Assembly (NCBI RefSeq): GCF_021608265.1
Contig: NZ_JAKIHP010000005.1
Coordinates: 62,001-126,000 of the forward strand
Length of the DNA stretch: 64,000 nucleotides
Direction of reading: 5' to 3'
Source: Flavobacterium wongokense
GTDB lineage: Bacteria > Bacteroidota > Bacteroidia > Flavobacteriales > Flavobacteriaceae
Below, one piece after another: positions 1 to 9,095 of the stretch (positions are counted from its first letter, which is position 1; each line of letters starts with the position of its first letter). The notes under the pieces were generated by a model. The model was not told the DNA's origin and searched no databases. It saw only the letters and a program-made list of their open reading frames with translations. The position numbers and the translations under genes are program-made.

Positions 1-32
1 ATGCCAAAACAGTAACCCAAAATTAAATAGTT

Positions 33-260
33 ATGGAAGCAAATCAAACCGTAGGAAAACGTATTTCAGGATTTATACAGAAGGAAATAAAGAAACCTGC
101 TTTCAGAAAGGCATTACTGGTCTTTTTTGTCTGTGCGCTATTGGGAACTGTCATAGGTTTTATCTTTGACATGCTGCAGCTTGGTGCCGGTGGAGGAATA
201 GGCTTTGGGCTTATATGGATGGGAGCTGCCTATTTTGGACAAGAAGATGAGGACAAATAA
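33..260 (+). CDS. Small two-segment membrane protein, unknown function
   Basis: This 75-residue protein has a basic, amphipathic N-terminus (about residues 1-26, rich in Lys and Arg), a hydrophobic segment at about 27-48 and a second, Gly-rich one at about 54-68, then an acidic tail (QEDEDK). I read it as an inner-membrane protein with both ends in the cytoplasm. No catalytic motif is visible and I do not recognise the family. It is followed 11 bases after its stop by a strong hairpin terminator shared with the convergent obg gene, which supports it being a real transcription unit. Confidence 0.7.
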   Translation: MEANQTVGKRISGFIQKEIKKPAFRKALLVFFVCALLGTVIGFIFDMLQLGAGGGIGFGLIWMGAAYFGQEDEDK

Positions 261-271
261 AAATTCAAACA

Positions 272-295
272 AAATCCCGCTCATAAGCGGGATTT
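272..295. terminator. Bidirectional hairpin terminator between the small membrane protein and obg
   Basis: Perfect 10-bp stem AAATCCCGCT / AGCGGGATTT with a CATA loop, lying between convergent genes. The A/T ends of the stem give a U tract in either direction, though a short one. Confidence 0.7.
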
Positions 296-300
296 ACTAT

Positions 301-1335
301 TTATATACCATGACTGTTTTCAGGCTCTTCGGTGTCTACATTGAGCATTTCCCAAAGTTTATCTTTTAGTTCCGTCAATCCTTGATTGGCCACAGATGAA
401 ATGAACATATACGGTATTCCTTTGAATTCCTTGTCTAATTGTGCAGCCAATTCGGCTTTTAGTTCCTCATCGAGCATGTCGCTTTTGGAAACCACAATCA
501 GTCGGTCTTTGTCTAACATTTCAGGATTGTAACGACGCAATTCATCCAACAGGATTTCATACTCTTTCTTGATATCATCGGCATCAGCAGGAACCAAAAA
601 TAATAAGGTCGAATTACGTTCAATATGCCTTAGGAAATAATGCCCCAGACCTTTTCCTTCGGCTGCGCCTTCAATGATTCCGGGGATATCAGCCATTACA
701 AACGATTTGAATTCACGATACGCCACAATTCCCAGATTGGGTTTTAAGGTCGTAAACGGATAATCGGCAATTTTGGGTTTAGCCGAAGTGAGCACCGAAA
801 GCAAAGTCGATTTTCCTGCATTTGGGAAACCTACCAAACCTACATCGGCAAGAACTTTTAATTCCAAAATCACATCCATCTCTTCAGCTGGCATTCCGGG
901 CTGTGCATAACGCGGCGTTTGGTTGGTAGAACTTCTGAAGTGCCAGTTTCCTAATCCTCCTTTTCCGCCTTTTATCAAGATTACTTCTTCACCATGTTCG
1001 GTAATTTCAAACAGGACTTCTTCGGTTTCCTTATCACGGACAACTGTTCCCAACGGAACTTCGATTACCTTATCTTCACCATCATGACCCGTACTTCTTG
1101 AACTTCCTCCGTCACCACCATGGCCTGCTTTGACGTGACGCGCAAATTTTAGATGAAACAACGTCCAAAGGCTTTTATTCCCTTTTAGGATTACGTGTCC
1201 ACCGCGACCTCCATCACCTCCATCAGGGCCACCTTTTTCAATAAATTTCTCGCGGTGTAAATGCGAAGAACCCTTTCCTCCCTTTCCGGAAGAAACATAT
1301 ATTTTTACGTAGTCTACGAAATTGCCTTCTGTCAT
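301..1335 (-). CDS. obg: GTPase Obg (ribosome assembly)
   Basis: Obg is an essential GTPase of large-subunit ribosome assembly that also links growth to stress signalling. The N-terminal Obg fold shows its hallmark glycine stretches (residues 17-47 and 70-80). The G domain follows, with P-loop GFPNAGKST at 169-177, DYPFTT switch I, DIPG at about 216-219, and SKSD in place of the usual NKxD. The 344-residue length fits the short form that lacks the long C-terminal OCT domain. The ATG at the end of the reading frame gives the standard N-terminus. Its stop faces the small membrane protein across a hairpin, and the upstream transporter gene ends 4 bases before its start, so the two are probably co-transcribed. 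Confidence 0.97.
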   Translation of the reverse strand: MTEGNFVDYVKIYVSSGKGGKGSSHLHREKFIEKGGPDGGDGGRGGHVILKGNKSLWTLFHLKFARHVKAGHGGDGGSSRSTGHDGEDKVIEVPLGTVVRDKETEEVLFEITEHGEEVILIKGGKGGLGNWHFRSSTNQTPRYAQPGMPAEEMDVILELKVLADVGLVGFPNAGKSTLLSVLTSAKPKIADYPFTTLKPNLGIVAYREFKSFVMADIPGIIEGAAEGKGLGHYFLRHIERNSTLLFLVPADADDIKKEYEILLDELRRYNPEMLDKDRLIVVSKSDMLDEELKAELAAQLDKEFKGIPYMFISSVANQGLTELKDKLWEMLNVDTEEPENSHGI

Positions 1336-1339
1336 AATC

Positions 1340-2617
1340 CTATTCTTTTAATGCCTTAACCAGCACTTTATCTATTTTCACGCCATCCATGTCAATGACT
1401 TCAAGTTCCAATCGGTTCCAAACCAGTTTTTCTCCCTGTGTTGGAATTTTACCCATTTCGGTCATAATCAATCCACTCACGGTAGTCACTTCATAATCGT
1501 TGGTAAGATCATCCATGTCGAAATACGTCAGGAAATCATGCAGCGAATACAAGCCATCAACCAACCACGTTCCGTCTTCACGGGCAATCAATTGGTATTC
1601 ATCTTCATCAAAATCGGCAGCATCGCCAACCAAAGCTTCGAGGATGTCATTCAGTGTAATGATTCCCTGAAACACACCATATTCATCGGTAACAAAAGCA
1701 TAATGCACTTTTGATTTCTTGAAATTTTCCAATGCCTTGTAAGCCGAAGTATGTTCAATAAGGTAAACCGGAGTTTTGGTAATCGACTTTAAGTTGAATT
1801 TCCCTTTTTCAAAACTCGCAAACAAATCCTTTAGCAAAACCACGCCTTCCACATCATCCATATTGTTTTCTTTGCAAACCGGATAAAACGAATGCAGTTC
1901 CTCCAACATTTTCTCTTTCAAATCCTCAACTTTATCATCAAGTGAAAGATAGACTATATGCTGGCGGTGTGTCATCAACGAATTGATTTTTCGGTCACCA
2001 ATATGGAAAACACGTTCCACAATATCCTGCTCTATTTCCTGGACTTCACCAACTTCGGTTCCTTCCTTGATAATCGCCTTGATTTCCTCTTCGGTCACTT
2101 TTCCGTCGGCAGTTGGTTTGATGTTGAATAACTTCAGTATTCCTTCGGTGGAAATGGTCAGCAGCCAGATAAAAGGTGCCGTAGCAATCGAAACCATTTT
2201 CATCGGAACAGCAACTGCTTTGGCAATGGCTTCCGGATAATTCAACCCTATTCTTTTAGGCAGTAATTCACCCAAAACCAACGAAAAGAATGTCAATACC
2301 ACTACCACAATCCCAACACCGATTGAATCGGCATAAGGTTTTAAAACTGCAAAACCCGAAACAAAAGTTTGGACATCGGTGGTGATTTTTTCACCCGAAT
2401 AAATACCGGTCAAAATTCCGATAAGCGTAATCCCGATCTGAACCGTTGAAAGGAATTTATTTGGCGAATTGGCCAGATCCAATGCTACTTTTGCATTATT
2501 GTGCCCTTTTTTGGCTGCAGTTTCCAGACGGTTTTTACGCGCCGAAATCAGCGCAATCTCCGACATCGAAAAAACCCCATTTATTAGGATTAAAAAAAAG
2601 ATTATAAGTATTTCCAT
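1340..2617 (-). CDS. CNNM/HlyC-type transporter (DUF21, CBS pair, CorC domain)
   Basis: Inner-membrane protein of the CNNM/CorB-like family, whose members export or sense Mg2+ or other divalent cations; the older name is hemolysin-like protein. Order of parts: DUF21 transmembrane region (about 1-180, beginning with a hydrophobic helix at 1-18), two CBS domains (about 200-330) that bind nucleotides in the family, and a C-terminal CorC/HlyC domain (about 345-425, with the typical LVGD...EDEY stretch before it). Length (425) is usual. The substrate cannot be told from sequence. The start codon directly abuts a 10-bp-period repeat tract. It lies 4 bases upstream of obg. Confidence 0.9.
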   Translation of the reverse strand: MEILIIFFLILINGVFSMSEIALISARKNRLETAAKKGHNNAKVALDLANSPNKFLSTVQIGITLIGILTGIYSGEKITTDVQTFVSGFAVLKPYADSIGVGIVVVVLTFFSLVLGELLPKRIGLNYPEAIAKAVAVPMKMVSIATAPFIWLLTISTEGILKLFNIKPTADGKVTEEEIKAIIKEGTEVGEVQEIEQDIVERVFHIGDRKINSLMTHRQHIVYLSLDDKVEDLKEKMLEELHSFYPVCKENNMDDVEGVVLLKDLFASFEKGKFNLKSITKTPVYLIEHTSAYKALENFKKSKVHYAFVTDEYGVFQGIITLNDILEALVGDAADFDEDEYQLIAREDGTWLVDGLYSLHDFLTYFDMDDLTNDYEVTTVSGLIMTEMGKIPTQGEKLVWNRLELEVIDMDGVKIDKVLVKALKE

Positions 2618-2620
2618 TTT

Positions 2621-2649
2621 GAGTTATAAGTTATGAGTTATGAGTTGTG
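2621..2649. repeat. GAGTTATAAGTTATGAG-type repeat tract
   Basis: A/T-rich tract with a period near 9-10 bases (GAGTTATAAG, TTATGAG, TTATGAG, TTGTG), lying three bases upstream of the CNNM start codon. Its first 17 bases are identical to 17 of the 21 bases of the inverted repeats around the S23 gene at 33.9-34.3 kb, so it belongs to the same dispersed family. Confidence 0.7.
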
Positions 2650-2674
2650 ATAACCGATAACAAAAAATTGTTTT

Positions 2675-3247
2675 TTAAAATTTGTCGAAAACGCTGGTCA
2701 GCCTTTCCGTTACTTCAGCAATGCTCCCGATTCCGTCAACCGCATGGAATTTGCCCTGCGCTTTGTAATAGTCCATCAAAGGTGCCGTTTTTTGGTTGTA
2801 TTCGTCATAACGGTTCCTGATTTTTTCTTCGTCCTGATCATCAGGCCTTCCCGAAGTTTTTCCTCTTTCCAGCAAACGGGCAACCAAAATATTATCATCT
2901 GCTTCCAAAGCTACAGTTGCCGTAATGCTTTCATTTTTCGATTCCAAAAATGCATCCAAAGCTTCAGCCTGCGCAATAGTCCTTGGGAAACCATCAAAAA
3001 GGAAACCGGCAGAATAAGGATGTTTACCCACTTCGCCTTCCAGCATTTTTATTGTAACCTCATCCGGAACCAAATCGCCTTTATCCATGTAGGATTTGGC
3101 CAGTTTACCCAATTCAGTATTATTTTGGATGTTGTATCTGAAAATATCTCCGGTTGAAAGATGGGTCAGATTGTATTTCTCTTTTAAAAATTCAGCTTGT
3201 GTACCTTTACCTGCGCCAGGTTTTCCGAAAAGAACGATGATAATCAT
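2675..3247 (-). CDS. adk: Adenylate kinase
   Basis: Converts ATP + AMP to 2 ADP in the cytoplasm. The P-loop FGKPGAGKGTQ lies at residues 7-17, followed by the AMP-binding HLSTGD and the DGFPRT motif. At 190 residues it is the short type: the LID region is reduced and carries no zinc-binding cysteines (the RPDDQ loop is present). It sits just downstream of hpt on the same strand, so nucleotide salvage and energy-charge enzymes are grouped; the 34-base gap is filled by a 14-bp tandem repeat. Confidence 0.97.
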   Translation of the reverse strand: MIIIVLFGKPGAGKGTQAEFLKEKYNLTHLSTGDIFRYNIQNNTELGKLAKSYMDKGDLVPDEVTIKMLEGEVGKHPYSAGFLFDGFPRTIAQAEALDAFLESKNESITATVALEADDNILVARLLERGKTSGRPDDQDEEKIRNRYDEYNQKTAPLMDYYKAQGKFHAVDGIGSIAEVTERLTSVFDKF

Positions 3248-3257
3248 TAGTTATTTT

Positions 3258-3285
3258 AAATTTTGAATTATAAATTTTGAATTAT
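3258..3285. repeat. Perfect 14-bp tandem duplication between hpt and adk
   Basis: Two head-to-tail copies of AAATTTTGAATTAT fill the gap between hpt and adk, and the second copy includes the hpt stop codon. This type of short-period spacer recurs at other gene junctions in the window. Confidence 0.75.
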
Positions 3286-3812
3286 TGGGCTAACTGATAA
3301 ATGTCCGGTAAATTCCTTCCCAATCCATCGTAGTCTAAACCATAACCAACAATGAATTTGTTTGGGATCCGGATACCGATATAATCTAGTTTAATATCTT
3401 TTTTATACGCTTCGGGCTTGAAGAAAAGCGTTGCGATTTTCAAATGCTTTACCTTTTTTTCCTTGAAGATGGCTTTCAATTCCTCAACCGTATTCCCGGT
3501 GTCAACAATGTCTTCAACAACCACAACGGTTCTTCCTTCCAAATCCTGGTTCAAACCGATCAATTGTTTCATGTTGTTGCTGGACTGCGTTCCTTCATAC
3601 GAAGCCATTTTCACAAAACTCACTTCACACATGCCCCGGTATTGTTTCATTAAATCAGACAATACCATGAATGCCCCATTCAAAACGCCAATGAATACCG
3701 GCACTTCATCAAAAAAATCATCATCCATCTGCTTAGCCATATTCTTGATGGCAAAATCAATTTCTTCAGAAGAAATAAACGGCTCGAAAGTTTTGTCGTG
3801 AAGATGTATCAT
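3282..3812 (-). CDS. hpt: Hypoxanthine phosphoribosyltransferase
   Basis: Purine salvage enzyme that joins hypoxanthine or guanine to PRPP. The PRPP-binding signature VVVVEDIVDTGNT is clear near residues 96-108, with the family's flexible-loop SFVKMASYEG upstream and a C-terminal IPNKFIVGYGLDYD stretch typical of HPRT. The length of 176 is normal. A TATCTTTG -7 box lies 26-33 bases upstream of the start. It is followed by adk. Confidence 0.95.
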   Translation of the reverse strand: MIHLHDKTFEPFISSEEIDFAIKNMAKQMDDDFFDEVPVFIGVLNGAFMVLSDLMKQYRGMCEVSFVKMASYEGTQSSNNMKQLIGLNQDLEGRTVVVVEDIVDTGNTVEELKAIFKEKKVKHLKIATLFFKPEAYKKDIKLDYIGIRIPNKFIVGYGLDYDGLGRNLPDIYQLAQ

Positions 3813-3837
3813 GTCGTTTTGGTTTTAAAATAAGGTG

Positions 3838-3845
3838 CAAAGATA
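3838..3845 (-). promoter_or_regulatory. Candidate TAnnTTTG promoter box for hpt-adk
   Basis: Reads TATCTTTG on the minus strand, a full match to the Bacteroidota -7 consensus, and would give a leader of about 20 bases. No convincing -33 TTG was found at the usual spacing. Confidence 0.5.
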
Positions 3846-3917
3846 AGAACTTGAAGCTTAGAAGTTAGCCCTTGTAAGTGAAAATCTCAAATAAAATGTA
3901 TTTTTTATATTTACCGA

Positions 3918-4448
3918 ATGGATATGTTTTTTTTTGACCGAATCAGCAAAAGCAACGCCGGTACCGCTACCCGAAATGGTATCCGCGATTTTGTATTGCA
4001 AAATCCTGGGCTTCTTCCTGAATTGGTTGCATTCGGAACAGACCTGAACAACAAAAATCAATACAAAGCCGTTTGGATTATAGAAATGCTTGCCGAAACA
4101 CATCCTCAGTTACTAATCCCTTTTATAGATTCAATCGCTGATGTTGCCGGAAAATACAAACACGAATCCGCCATCAGAGGCATTTCACGAACGATACTTT
4201 TCCTGGCCAAATCTCCAAAAATTGCGCTAACCGAAACGCAGCAGGAAAAATTTATCGAAATCAGTTTGGACCGATTGATTGGCGATGATAAGGTAGCACC
4301 CAAAGTATTTGCCATGTACGCCCTGTCGCATTTTTCAAAACAGCACGAATGGATTAAGGACGAATTACACATTATCATCAACAAGGATTTTGCGCAACAG
4401 TCCGCTGGATATAAAGCTGCCGCAAGGGAAGTTTTAAGAAAAATATAA
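3918..4448 (+). CDS. Helical HEAT-like repeat protein, unknown function
   Basis: A soluble 176-residue protein that is almost all amphipathic alpha-helix. Pairs of helices (for example YKAVWIIEMLAETHPQLLIPFIDSIADVA and PKVFAMYALSHFSK...ELHIIINKDF) resemble HEAT/adaptin-like repeats, which usually bind proteins. There is no signal peptide or catalytic motif. An alternative in-frame ATG lies two codons later. It lies divergent from hpt and just upstream of purK. Homologues beside purK are, to my memory, common in flavobacteria and sometimes carry an incorrect adenylosuccinate lyase label; nothing here supports an enzyme. Confidence 0.75.
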   Translation: MDMFFFDRISKSNAGTATRNGIRDFVLQNPGLLPELVAFGTDLNNKNQYKAVWIIEMLAETHPQLLIPFIDSIADVAGKYKHESAIRGISRTILFLAKSPKIALTETQQEKFIEISLDRLIGDDKVAPKVFAMYALSHFSKQHEWIKDELHIIINKDFAQQSAGYKAAAREVLRKI

Positions 4449-4472
4449 GGCTGTTTTTTTGATTTGAAATAG

Positions 4473-4480
4473 TATCTTTG
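4473..4480 (+). promoter_or_regulatory. TAnnTTTG promoter box for purK
   Basis: TATCTTTG lies 25-32 bases before the purK ATG. It places the transcription start near 4486, so a longer frame opening at 4478 cannot be the used start. The -33 region is a T-run with weak TTG matches. Confidence 0.55.
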
Positions 4481-4504
4481 TGCCAACAACTACAACAACA
4501 AATA

Positions 4505-5659
4505 ATGAATTATTTCTCTTCCGATTTCAAACTGGGAATCCTTGGTGGCGGCCAGCTTGGCAAAATGCTTTTAGCCGAAACCCGAAAATTTGATATTCAA
4601 ACCTATGTTTTCGACCCAAGCATGGATGCGCCGTGCCAGTTTGGCGCCACGCATTTCTTTATTGGCGATTTGATGGATTATGATACGGTTTACGAATTTG
4701 GCAAGAAAGTCGATTTGCTGACCATCGAAATTGAAAACATCAATCTGGATGCCTTGGAGAAATTGGAAGCCGAAGGACTCAAAGTTTATCCTTCACCAAA
4801 AACGCTAAGGCTAATCCAGAACAAAGGCGTTCAAAAGGACTTTTATGTCCAGAACCAAATTCCAACTGCAGCTTTCAAAAGATTTCCATCCATAAACGGA
4901 CTAAGGACTGAAATGGAAAACGGCATGATTGAAATGCCTTTTGTATGGAAATGCGCCCAGTTTGGCTACGACGGAAATGGCGTAAAAGTAGTGCGCTCGA
5001 TGTCGGATATTGAGAATTTACCCAATGTGGAATGCATCGCCGAACAAATGGTTCCGTTCAAAAATGAATTGGCGGTAATTGTTGCACGTTCTGCTTCAGG
5101 TGAAGTAAAAACCTATCCTGTGGTCGAAATGGAATTCCATCCCGAAGCCAATCAGGTGGAATATGTAATCTGCCCGGCACGCATCGATTTTAACATCGCC
5201 AAAAAAGCCAATAAGATTGCACTTCAGGTTTCAGAAGCCTACAACCACGTTGGTCTGCTCGCGGTAGAAATGTTCCAAACGCACGACGAAGGGATTTTGG
5301 TAAACGAAGTAGCACCAAGGCCTCACAATTCGGGTCATTACAGCATCGAAGCGAGTTATACCTCGCAGTTCGAAAACCATCTGCGTGCCATTTTGGATTT
5401 GCCTTTGGGAAGTACTGCCAGCAAAGTCGTCGGAATTATGGTAAATTTGGTGGGCGCCGAAGGATATTCCGGAAACGTAATTTATCAAAACATCGAAAAA
5501 ATCATGGCGATTGATGGCGTAACGCCGCACATTTACGGCAAAAAGGAAACACGTCCTTTCCGCAAAATGGGACACGTAACCATTGTAAATGAGAATATGG
5601 ACACAGCCCGCAAAATTGCCGAAGAAGTAAAGAATACAATAAAAGTCATTTCAAATTAA
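4505..5659 (+). CDS. purK: 5-(carboxyamino)imidazole ribonucleotide synthase PurK
   Basis: Purine biosynthesis: uses ATP and bicarbonate to carboxylate aminoimidazole ribonucleotide on N5, giving the substrate of PurE. An ATP-grasp enzyme: N-terminal glycine-rich LGILGGGQLGKM at about residues 9-20, the central FVWKCAQFGYDGNGVKVV ATP-grasp loop, and the C-terminal metal-site signature LVNEVAPRPHNSGHY. 384 residues, as expected. I chose the ATG at 4505 because it gives the family N-terminus and because the promoter box ends at 4480. Its partner purE lies 300 bases downstream, after a small membrane-protein gene. Confidence 0.96.
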   Translation: MNYFSSDFKLGILGGGQLGKMLLAETRKFDIQTYVFDPSMDAPCQFGATHFFIGDLMDYDTVYEFGKKVDLLTIEIENINLDALEKLEAEGLKVYPSPKTLRLIQNKGVQKDFYVQNQIPTAAFKRFPSINGLRTEMENGMIEMPFVWKCAQFGYDGNGVKVVRSMSDIENLPNVECIAEQMVPFKNELAVIVARSASGEVKTYPVVEMEFHPEANQVEYVICPARIDFNIAKKANKIALQVSEAYNHVGLLAVEMFQTHDEGILVNEVAPRPHNSGHYSIEASYTSQFENHLRAILDLPLGSTASKVVGIMVNLVGAEGYSGNVIYQNIEKIMAIDGVTPHIYGKKETRPFRKMGHVTIVNENMDTARKIAEEVKNTIKVISN

Positions 5660-5663
5660 ATCA

Positions 5664-5957
5664 GTGATGGTAAAGAAAATATTAAAAGCTGTCCTGAACT
5701 CCATGATATTATTTTGTGTGGTTTCCTTCCTGTCCTTTTTATTTTCCTTTATCAGCAACCATTTAAACGAAACTGTTCCTAATTTGAGGATCGGATTTCC
5801 TTTAAATTATTATTACCAATATGCTGTCGCCGACAATTGTGATGGCCTTGATTTATTGCATGGCTCCAATGTTGGCTATTTCATCCTTAATTATTTAATT
5901 TGCCTTATCGTTGTTATATTGACAAACTACAAACATTTGATTATTAAAAGAAAATAA
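5664..5957 (+). CDS. Small membrane protein between purK and purE
   Basis: 97 residues with hydrophobic helices at about 10-32 and 70-88 and a basic C-terminus (HLIIKRK), so both ends probably face the cytoplasm. The extracytoplasmic part carries NLRIGFPLNYYYQYAV, a stretch I associate with small flavobacterial membrane proteins of unknown role. It begins four bases after the purK stop with GTG-ATG in tandem (either could be used; ATG at 5667) and ends one base before purE, so it is translated within the pur operon. Nothing suggests a catalytic role in purine synthesis. Confidence 0.75.
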   Translation: MMVKKILKAVLNSMILFCVVSFLSFLFSFISNHLNETVPNLRIGFPLNYYYQYAVADNCDGLDLLHGSNVGYFILNYLICLIVVILTNYKHLIIKRK

Positions 5958-5958
5958 T

Positions 5959-6444
5959 ATGAGCAAAGTAGCCATCATCATGGGAAGCCAAAGCGACCTG
6001 CCGGTTATGCAGGAAGCCATTGACATCCTGAAAAGTTTTGACATCGAAACCGAAGTCGACATTGTTTCGGCACACCGAACTCCCGAAAAATTATTTGATT
6101 TCAGCAAAAAAGCACACACCCGAGGCATTTCGGTAATCATTGCCGGTGCTGGCGGCGCTGCGCATTTACCGGGAATGGTTGCCTCCATGTCGCCATTACC
6201 CGTAATCGGTGTACCGGTAAAATCGAGCAATTCCATCGATGGCTGGGATTCGGTTTTGTCCATATTACAAATGCCTGGCGGCGTTCCTGTAGCGACTGTC
6301 GCTTTGAACGGTGCCAAAAATGCCGGCATATTGGCTGCGCAAATCATCGGAAGCCATGACAGGCTGGTACTTGACAAAATCATTGTATACAAGGAATCCC
6401 TGAAAGACGCGGTGAACAAGTCATCGGATGAAATGAAGAAATAA
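5959..6444 (+). CDS. purE: N5-carboxyaminoimidazole ribonucleotide mutase PurE
   Basis: Class I PurE moves the carboxyl group from N5 to C4 of the imidazole ribonucleotide, directly after PurK. Visible family marks are IMGSQSDLPVM (residues 7-17), SAHRTPE with the catalytic histidine near position 39, and the glycine-rich IIAGAGGAAHLPGMVA. Length 161 is normal. Presence of PurK beside it fits the class I (mutase) reaction. Confidence 0.96.
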   Translation: MSKVAIIMGSQSDLPVMQEAIDILKSFDIETEVDIVSAHRTPEKLFDFSKKAHTRGISVIIAGAGGAAHLPGMVASMSPLPVIGVPVKSSNSIDGWDSVLSILQMPGGVPVATVALNGAKNAGILAAQIIGSHDRLVLDKIIVYKESLKDAVNKSSDEMKK

Positions 6445-6456
6445 TTAGGTATTCCT

Positions 6457-7047
6457 GTGAAAACAACTGTTAGAAATATAATCCTGCTTTTGCATTTGTT
6501 TACGGCAATTGCTGCTTATTCCCAACCAAAAGATCAGAATAAGGAAATTGAAGCTGTGTTCTATAACTACATACACGCATCTAAAAGCGATAATGAAGAG
6601 GAGGAACTTAAATTTTTATATGAGGAGCAGTTTGATGAATACCCTAAAACCCTTTTCATGTCAATGCATGAAACCCGGAAGTCGATAACGACAATTGATG
6701 AAAAAATATACAGGATTTCTAAAACACTTGAAAAAGCGAATATCAAATATGTAAAAATCTCATACAAAGTCAATTGGATATTTGATTTTAAAGAGAATAA
6801 AGACCCTGACAATGTTAATTATTTTATCGAAAGATTAGAATACGGATTTGGTAAAGACAGTGTAACTGTTGACAAAAAGAATTTTAAGGCTATTGCCAAA
6901 TATGTCAATTATGTATATGCTGCTTTTAATCCGAAATACAATGGGTGGAAAATTGTTTTACCCGAAATTGTTGGCGATGGCAGTACAGAGGGCACTAAAT
7001 GGGACGCAATTCCACAAGAAATATTACAAAAATTAATAGAGATGTAA
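6457..7047 (+). CDS. Secreted protein of unknown function
   Basis: 196 residues with a signal peptide (KTTVRNIILLLHLFTAIAAYS, cleavage near AYS-QP). The mature part is acidic and hydrophilic, rich in Lys, Glu and Tyr, with alternating strands (ANIKYVKISYKVNWIF, YFIERLEYGFGKDSV) and a C-terminal NGWKIVLPEIV; this pattern resembles small NTF2-like or DUF periplasmic proteins, but I cannot assign it. The start is GTG at 6457, chosen because it keeps the signal peptide. It follows purE by 12 bases and precedes the peptidase gene by 19 bases. Confidence 0.65.
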   Translation: MKTTVRNIILLLHLFTAIAAYSQPKDQNKEIEAVFYNYIHASKSDNEEEELKFLYEEQFDEYPKTLFMSMHETRKSITTIDEKIYRISKTLEKANIKYVKISYKVNWIFDFKENKDPDNVNYFIERLEYGFGKDSVTVDKKNFKAIAKYVNYVYAAFNPKYNGWKIVLPEIVGDGSTEGTKWDAIPQEILQKLIEM

Positions 7048-7066
7048 ATACATTTTGAATTATACC

Positions 7067-9094
7067 ATGAAAATCTTAACAGAAACATTTACTACAAAAC
7101 ACAATACGGCACCTTTCAGCCAGATTAAATTAGAGGATTACCAAGCTGCTTTCGAGGAAAATATCGCCAAAGCACGCGCTGAAGTAGATGCCATTACCAA
7201 CAATCCTGAAACGCCAACATTTGAAAACACCATCGAAGCATTGGACTTTTCTGGTGAAGCGTTGGATAGGCTTTCGTCTATTTTCTTCAACCTGAATTCG
7301 GCTGAAACCAGTGACGCAATGCAGAAAATTGCGCAGGATGTTTCTCCACTGCTAACGGCTTTCAGCAATGATATTGCACTAAACGAAGAGTTGTTCAAAC
7401 GCGTAAAAGCGGTTTACGAACAAAGGGATTCGTTAAAACTAAGTCCGGAACAAGCTACTTTATTGGACAAAAAATTCAAAAGCTTTTCAAGAAATGGAGC
7501 CTTGCTTTCAAACGATAAAAAGTCCCGCTTACGTGAAATTGATACCGAACTCGCCAAACTCAAACTGACGTATGGCGAAAATGTTTTGGCCGAAACCAAC
7601 AACTACCAATTGCACATCAACGATGAATTGCAATTAAAAGGCCTGCCCGAAGGAACCATCGAAGCTGCTGCAAGCCTGGCAAAATCAAAAAACCTCGAAG
7701 GCTGGGTGTTTACTTTGGATTACCCAAGCTATATTCCGTTTGTGACCTATGCCGACAATCGTGAATTGCGCAAGGAACTCGCCATTGCCAACGGAAAAAA
7801 AGCATTTCAAAGCAACGAATTCGACAACCAGGAAATCACATTAAGGATTGCCAAACTGCGTTTTGAACGCGCCAATCTGTTAGGCTATAAAACGCATTCC
7901 GATTTTGTTTTGGAAGAGCGCATGGCGCAGACTCCCGAAAAAGTAAAATCGTTCCTGAATGATTTACTGGCTAAGGCTAAACCTGCAGCGCAAAAGGAAT
8001 TTGCACAACTGACTGCCTTTGCCAAAGAACTTGATGGAATTGACCAACTCGAAAAATGGGATGGCGCATACTATTCGGAAAAGCTGAAACAAAAATTATT
8101 CGACTTTGATGACGAAAAACTAAAACCGTATTTCAAGCTTGAAAATGTTTTGAACGGAGCATTCACAGTTGCCGAAAAATTATTCGGAATCACGTTCAAG
8201 GAAGTTTTTGACATTGAAAAATACCATGAAGATGTGCAGACTTTTGAGGTTTTGGACTTCGAAGGAAAACTGGTTGCGATTTTCTACGCCGATTTCTTCC
8301 CAAGAAAAGGAAAACGAAACGGTGCCTGGATGACCTCGTTCAAACCACAATATATCAAGGATGGTGTTAACGAAAGACCGCATGTTTCAATCGTCTGCAA
8401 CTTTACGCCACCGACCGACAGCAAACCTTCGCTCCTAACCTTTAATGAAGTGACAACCTTATTCCACGAATTTGGCCACGCCTTACACGGAATGTTAGCC
8501 AATACAACGTATCCAAGTTTATCGGGAACTTCGGTGTATTGGGACTTTGTCGAATTGCCAAGCCAGGTTATGGAAAACTGGTGCTACGAACCGGAAGCTT
8601 TGGCTATTTTTGCCAAACATTACGAGACGGGAGAAATCATCCCACAGGAATTTGTCAATAAAATCAAGGAAAGTGCAAGCTTTCTGGAAGGCATGGCAAC
8701 CTTGCGCCAATTGAGTTTTGGAATCCTTGACATGGCTTTCCACAGCAACAATCCAAACACGATTACCGATGTAAAGGCATTTGAAAAAACAGCTTTTGAA
8801 GGCACCAATTTATATCCTGATGTAGAAGAAAACTGCATGAGCGTTTCGTTTTCGCATATTTTCCAAGGCGGCTATTCCTCAGGATATTACAGCTACAAAT
8901 GGGCTGAAGTATTGGACGCCGATGCCTTTGCCTATTTTCAGGAAAAAGGGATTTTCAACAAGGAAGTGGCTACAAAATTCAAGGAAAATGTATTGTCAAA
9001 AGGCGGAACAGAACTGCCAATGAAACTTTACAAGCGTTTCCGTGGACAGGAACCAAAACCGGAAGCTTTATTAAAAAGAGCGGGATTGATTTAG
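7067..9094 (+). CDS. M3 family oligopeptidase / peptidyl-dipeptidase
   Basis: Cytoplasmic zinc metallopeptidase that degrades short peptides. The active site is HEFGH at residues 467-471 (zinc ligands His467 and His471, catalytic Glu468) with the third ligand Glu496 in FVELPSQ, the M3 arrangement. The 675-residue length and C-terminal signature RFRGQEP..ALLKRAG match the Dcp/OpdA branch; which of the two (carboxydipeptidase or endopeptidase) cannot be told. No signal peptide, so cytoplasmic. The ATG at 7067 is preferred over an in-frame TTG four codons earlier. It is tail-to-tail with the secreted M43 protease gene, one base apart. Confidence 0.93.
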   Translation: MKILTETFTTKHNTAPFSQIKLEDYQAAFEENIAKARAEVDAITNNPETPTFENTIEALDFSGEALDRLSSIFFNLNSAETSDAMQKIAQDVSPLLTAFSNDIALNEELFKRVKAVYEQRDSLKLSPEQATLLDKKFKSFSRNGALLSNDKKSRLREIDTELAKLKLTYGENVLAETNNYQLHINDELQLKGLPEGTIEAAASLAKSKNLEGWVFTLDYPSYIPFVTYADNRELRKELAIANGKKAFQSNEFDNQEITLRIAKLRFERANLLGYKTHSDFVLEERMAQTPEKVKSFLNDLLAKAKPAAQKEFAQLTAFAKELDGIDQLEKWDGAYYSEKLKQKLFDFDDEKLKPYFKLENVLNGAFTVAEKLFGITFKEVFDIEKYHEDVQTFEVLDFEGKLVAIFYADFFPRKGKRNGAWMTSFKPQYIKDGVNERPHVSIVCNFTPPTDSKPSLLTFNEVTTLFHEFGHALHGMLANTTYPSLSGTSVYWDFVELPSQVMENWCYEPEALAIFAKHYETGEIIPQEFVNKIKESASFLEGMATLRQLSFGILDMAFHSNNPNTITDVKAFEKTAFEGTNLYPDVEENCMSVSFSHIFQGGYSSGYYSYKWAEVLDADAFAYFQEKGIFNKEVATKFKENVLSKGGTELPMKLYKRFRGQEPKPEALLKRAGLI

Positions 9095-9095
9095 C

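Noticed and set aside
1-15. Short frame ending in TAA at 13-15 as the tail of an upstream gene
   Set aside because: Only four codons are visible, too little to support a gene.
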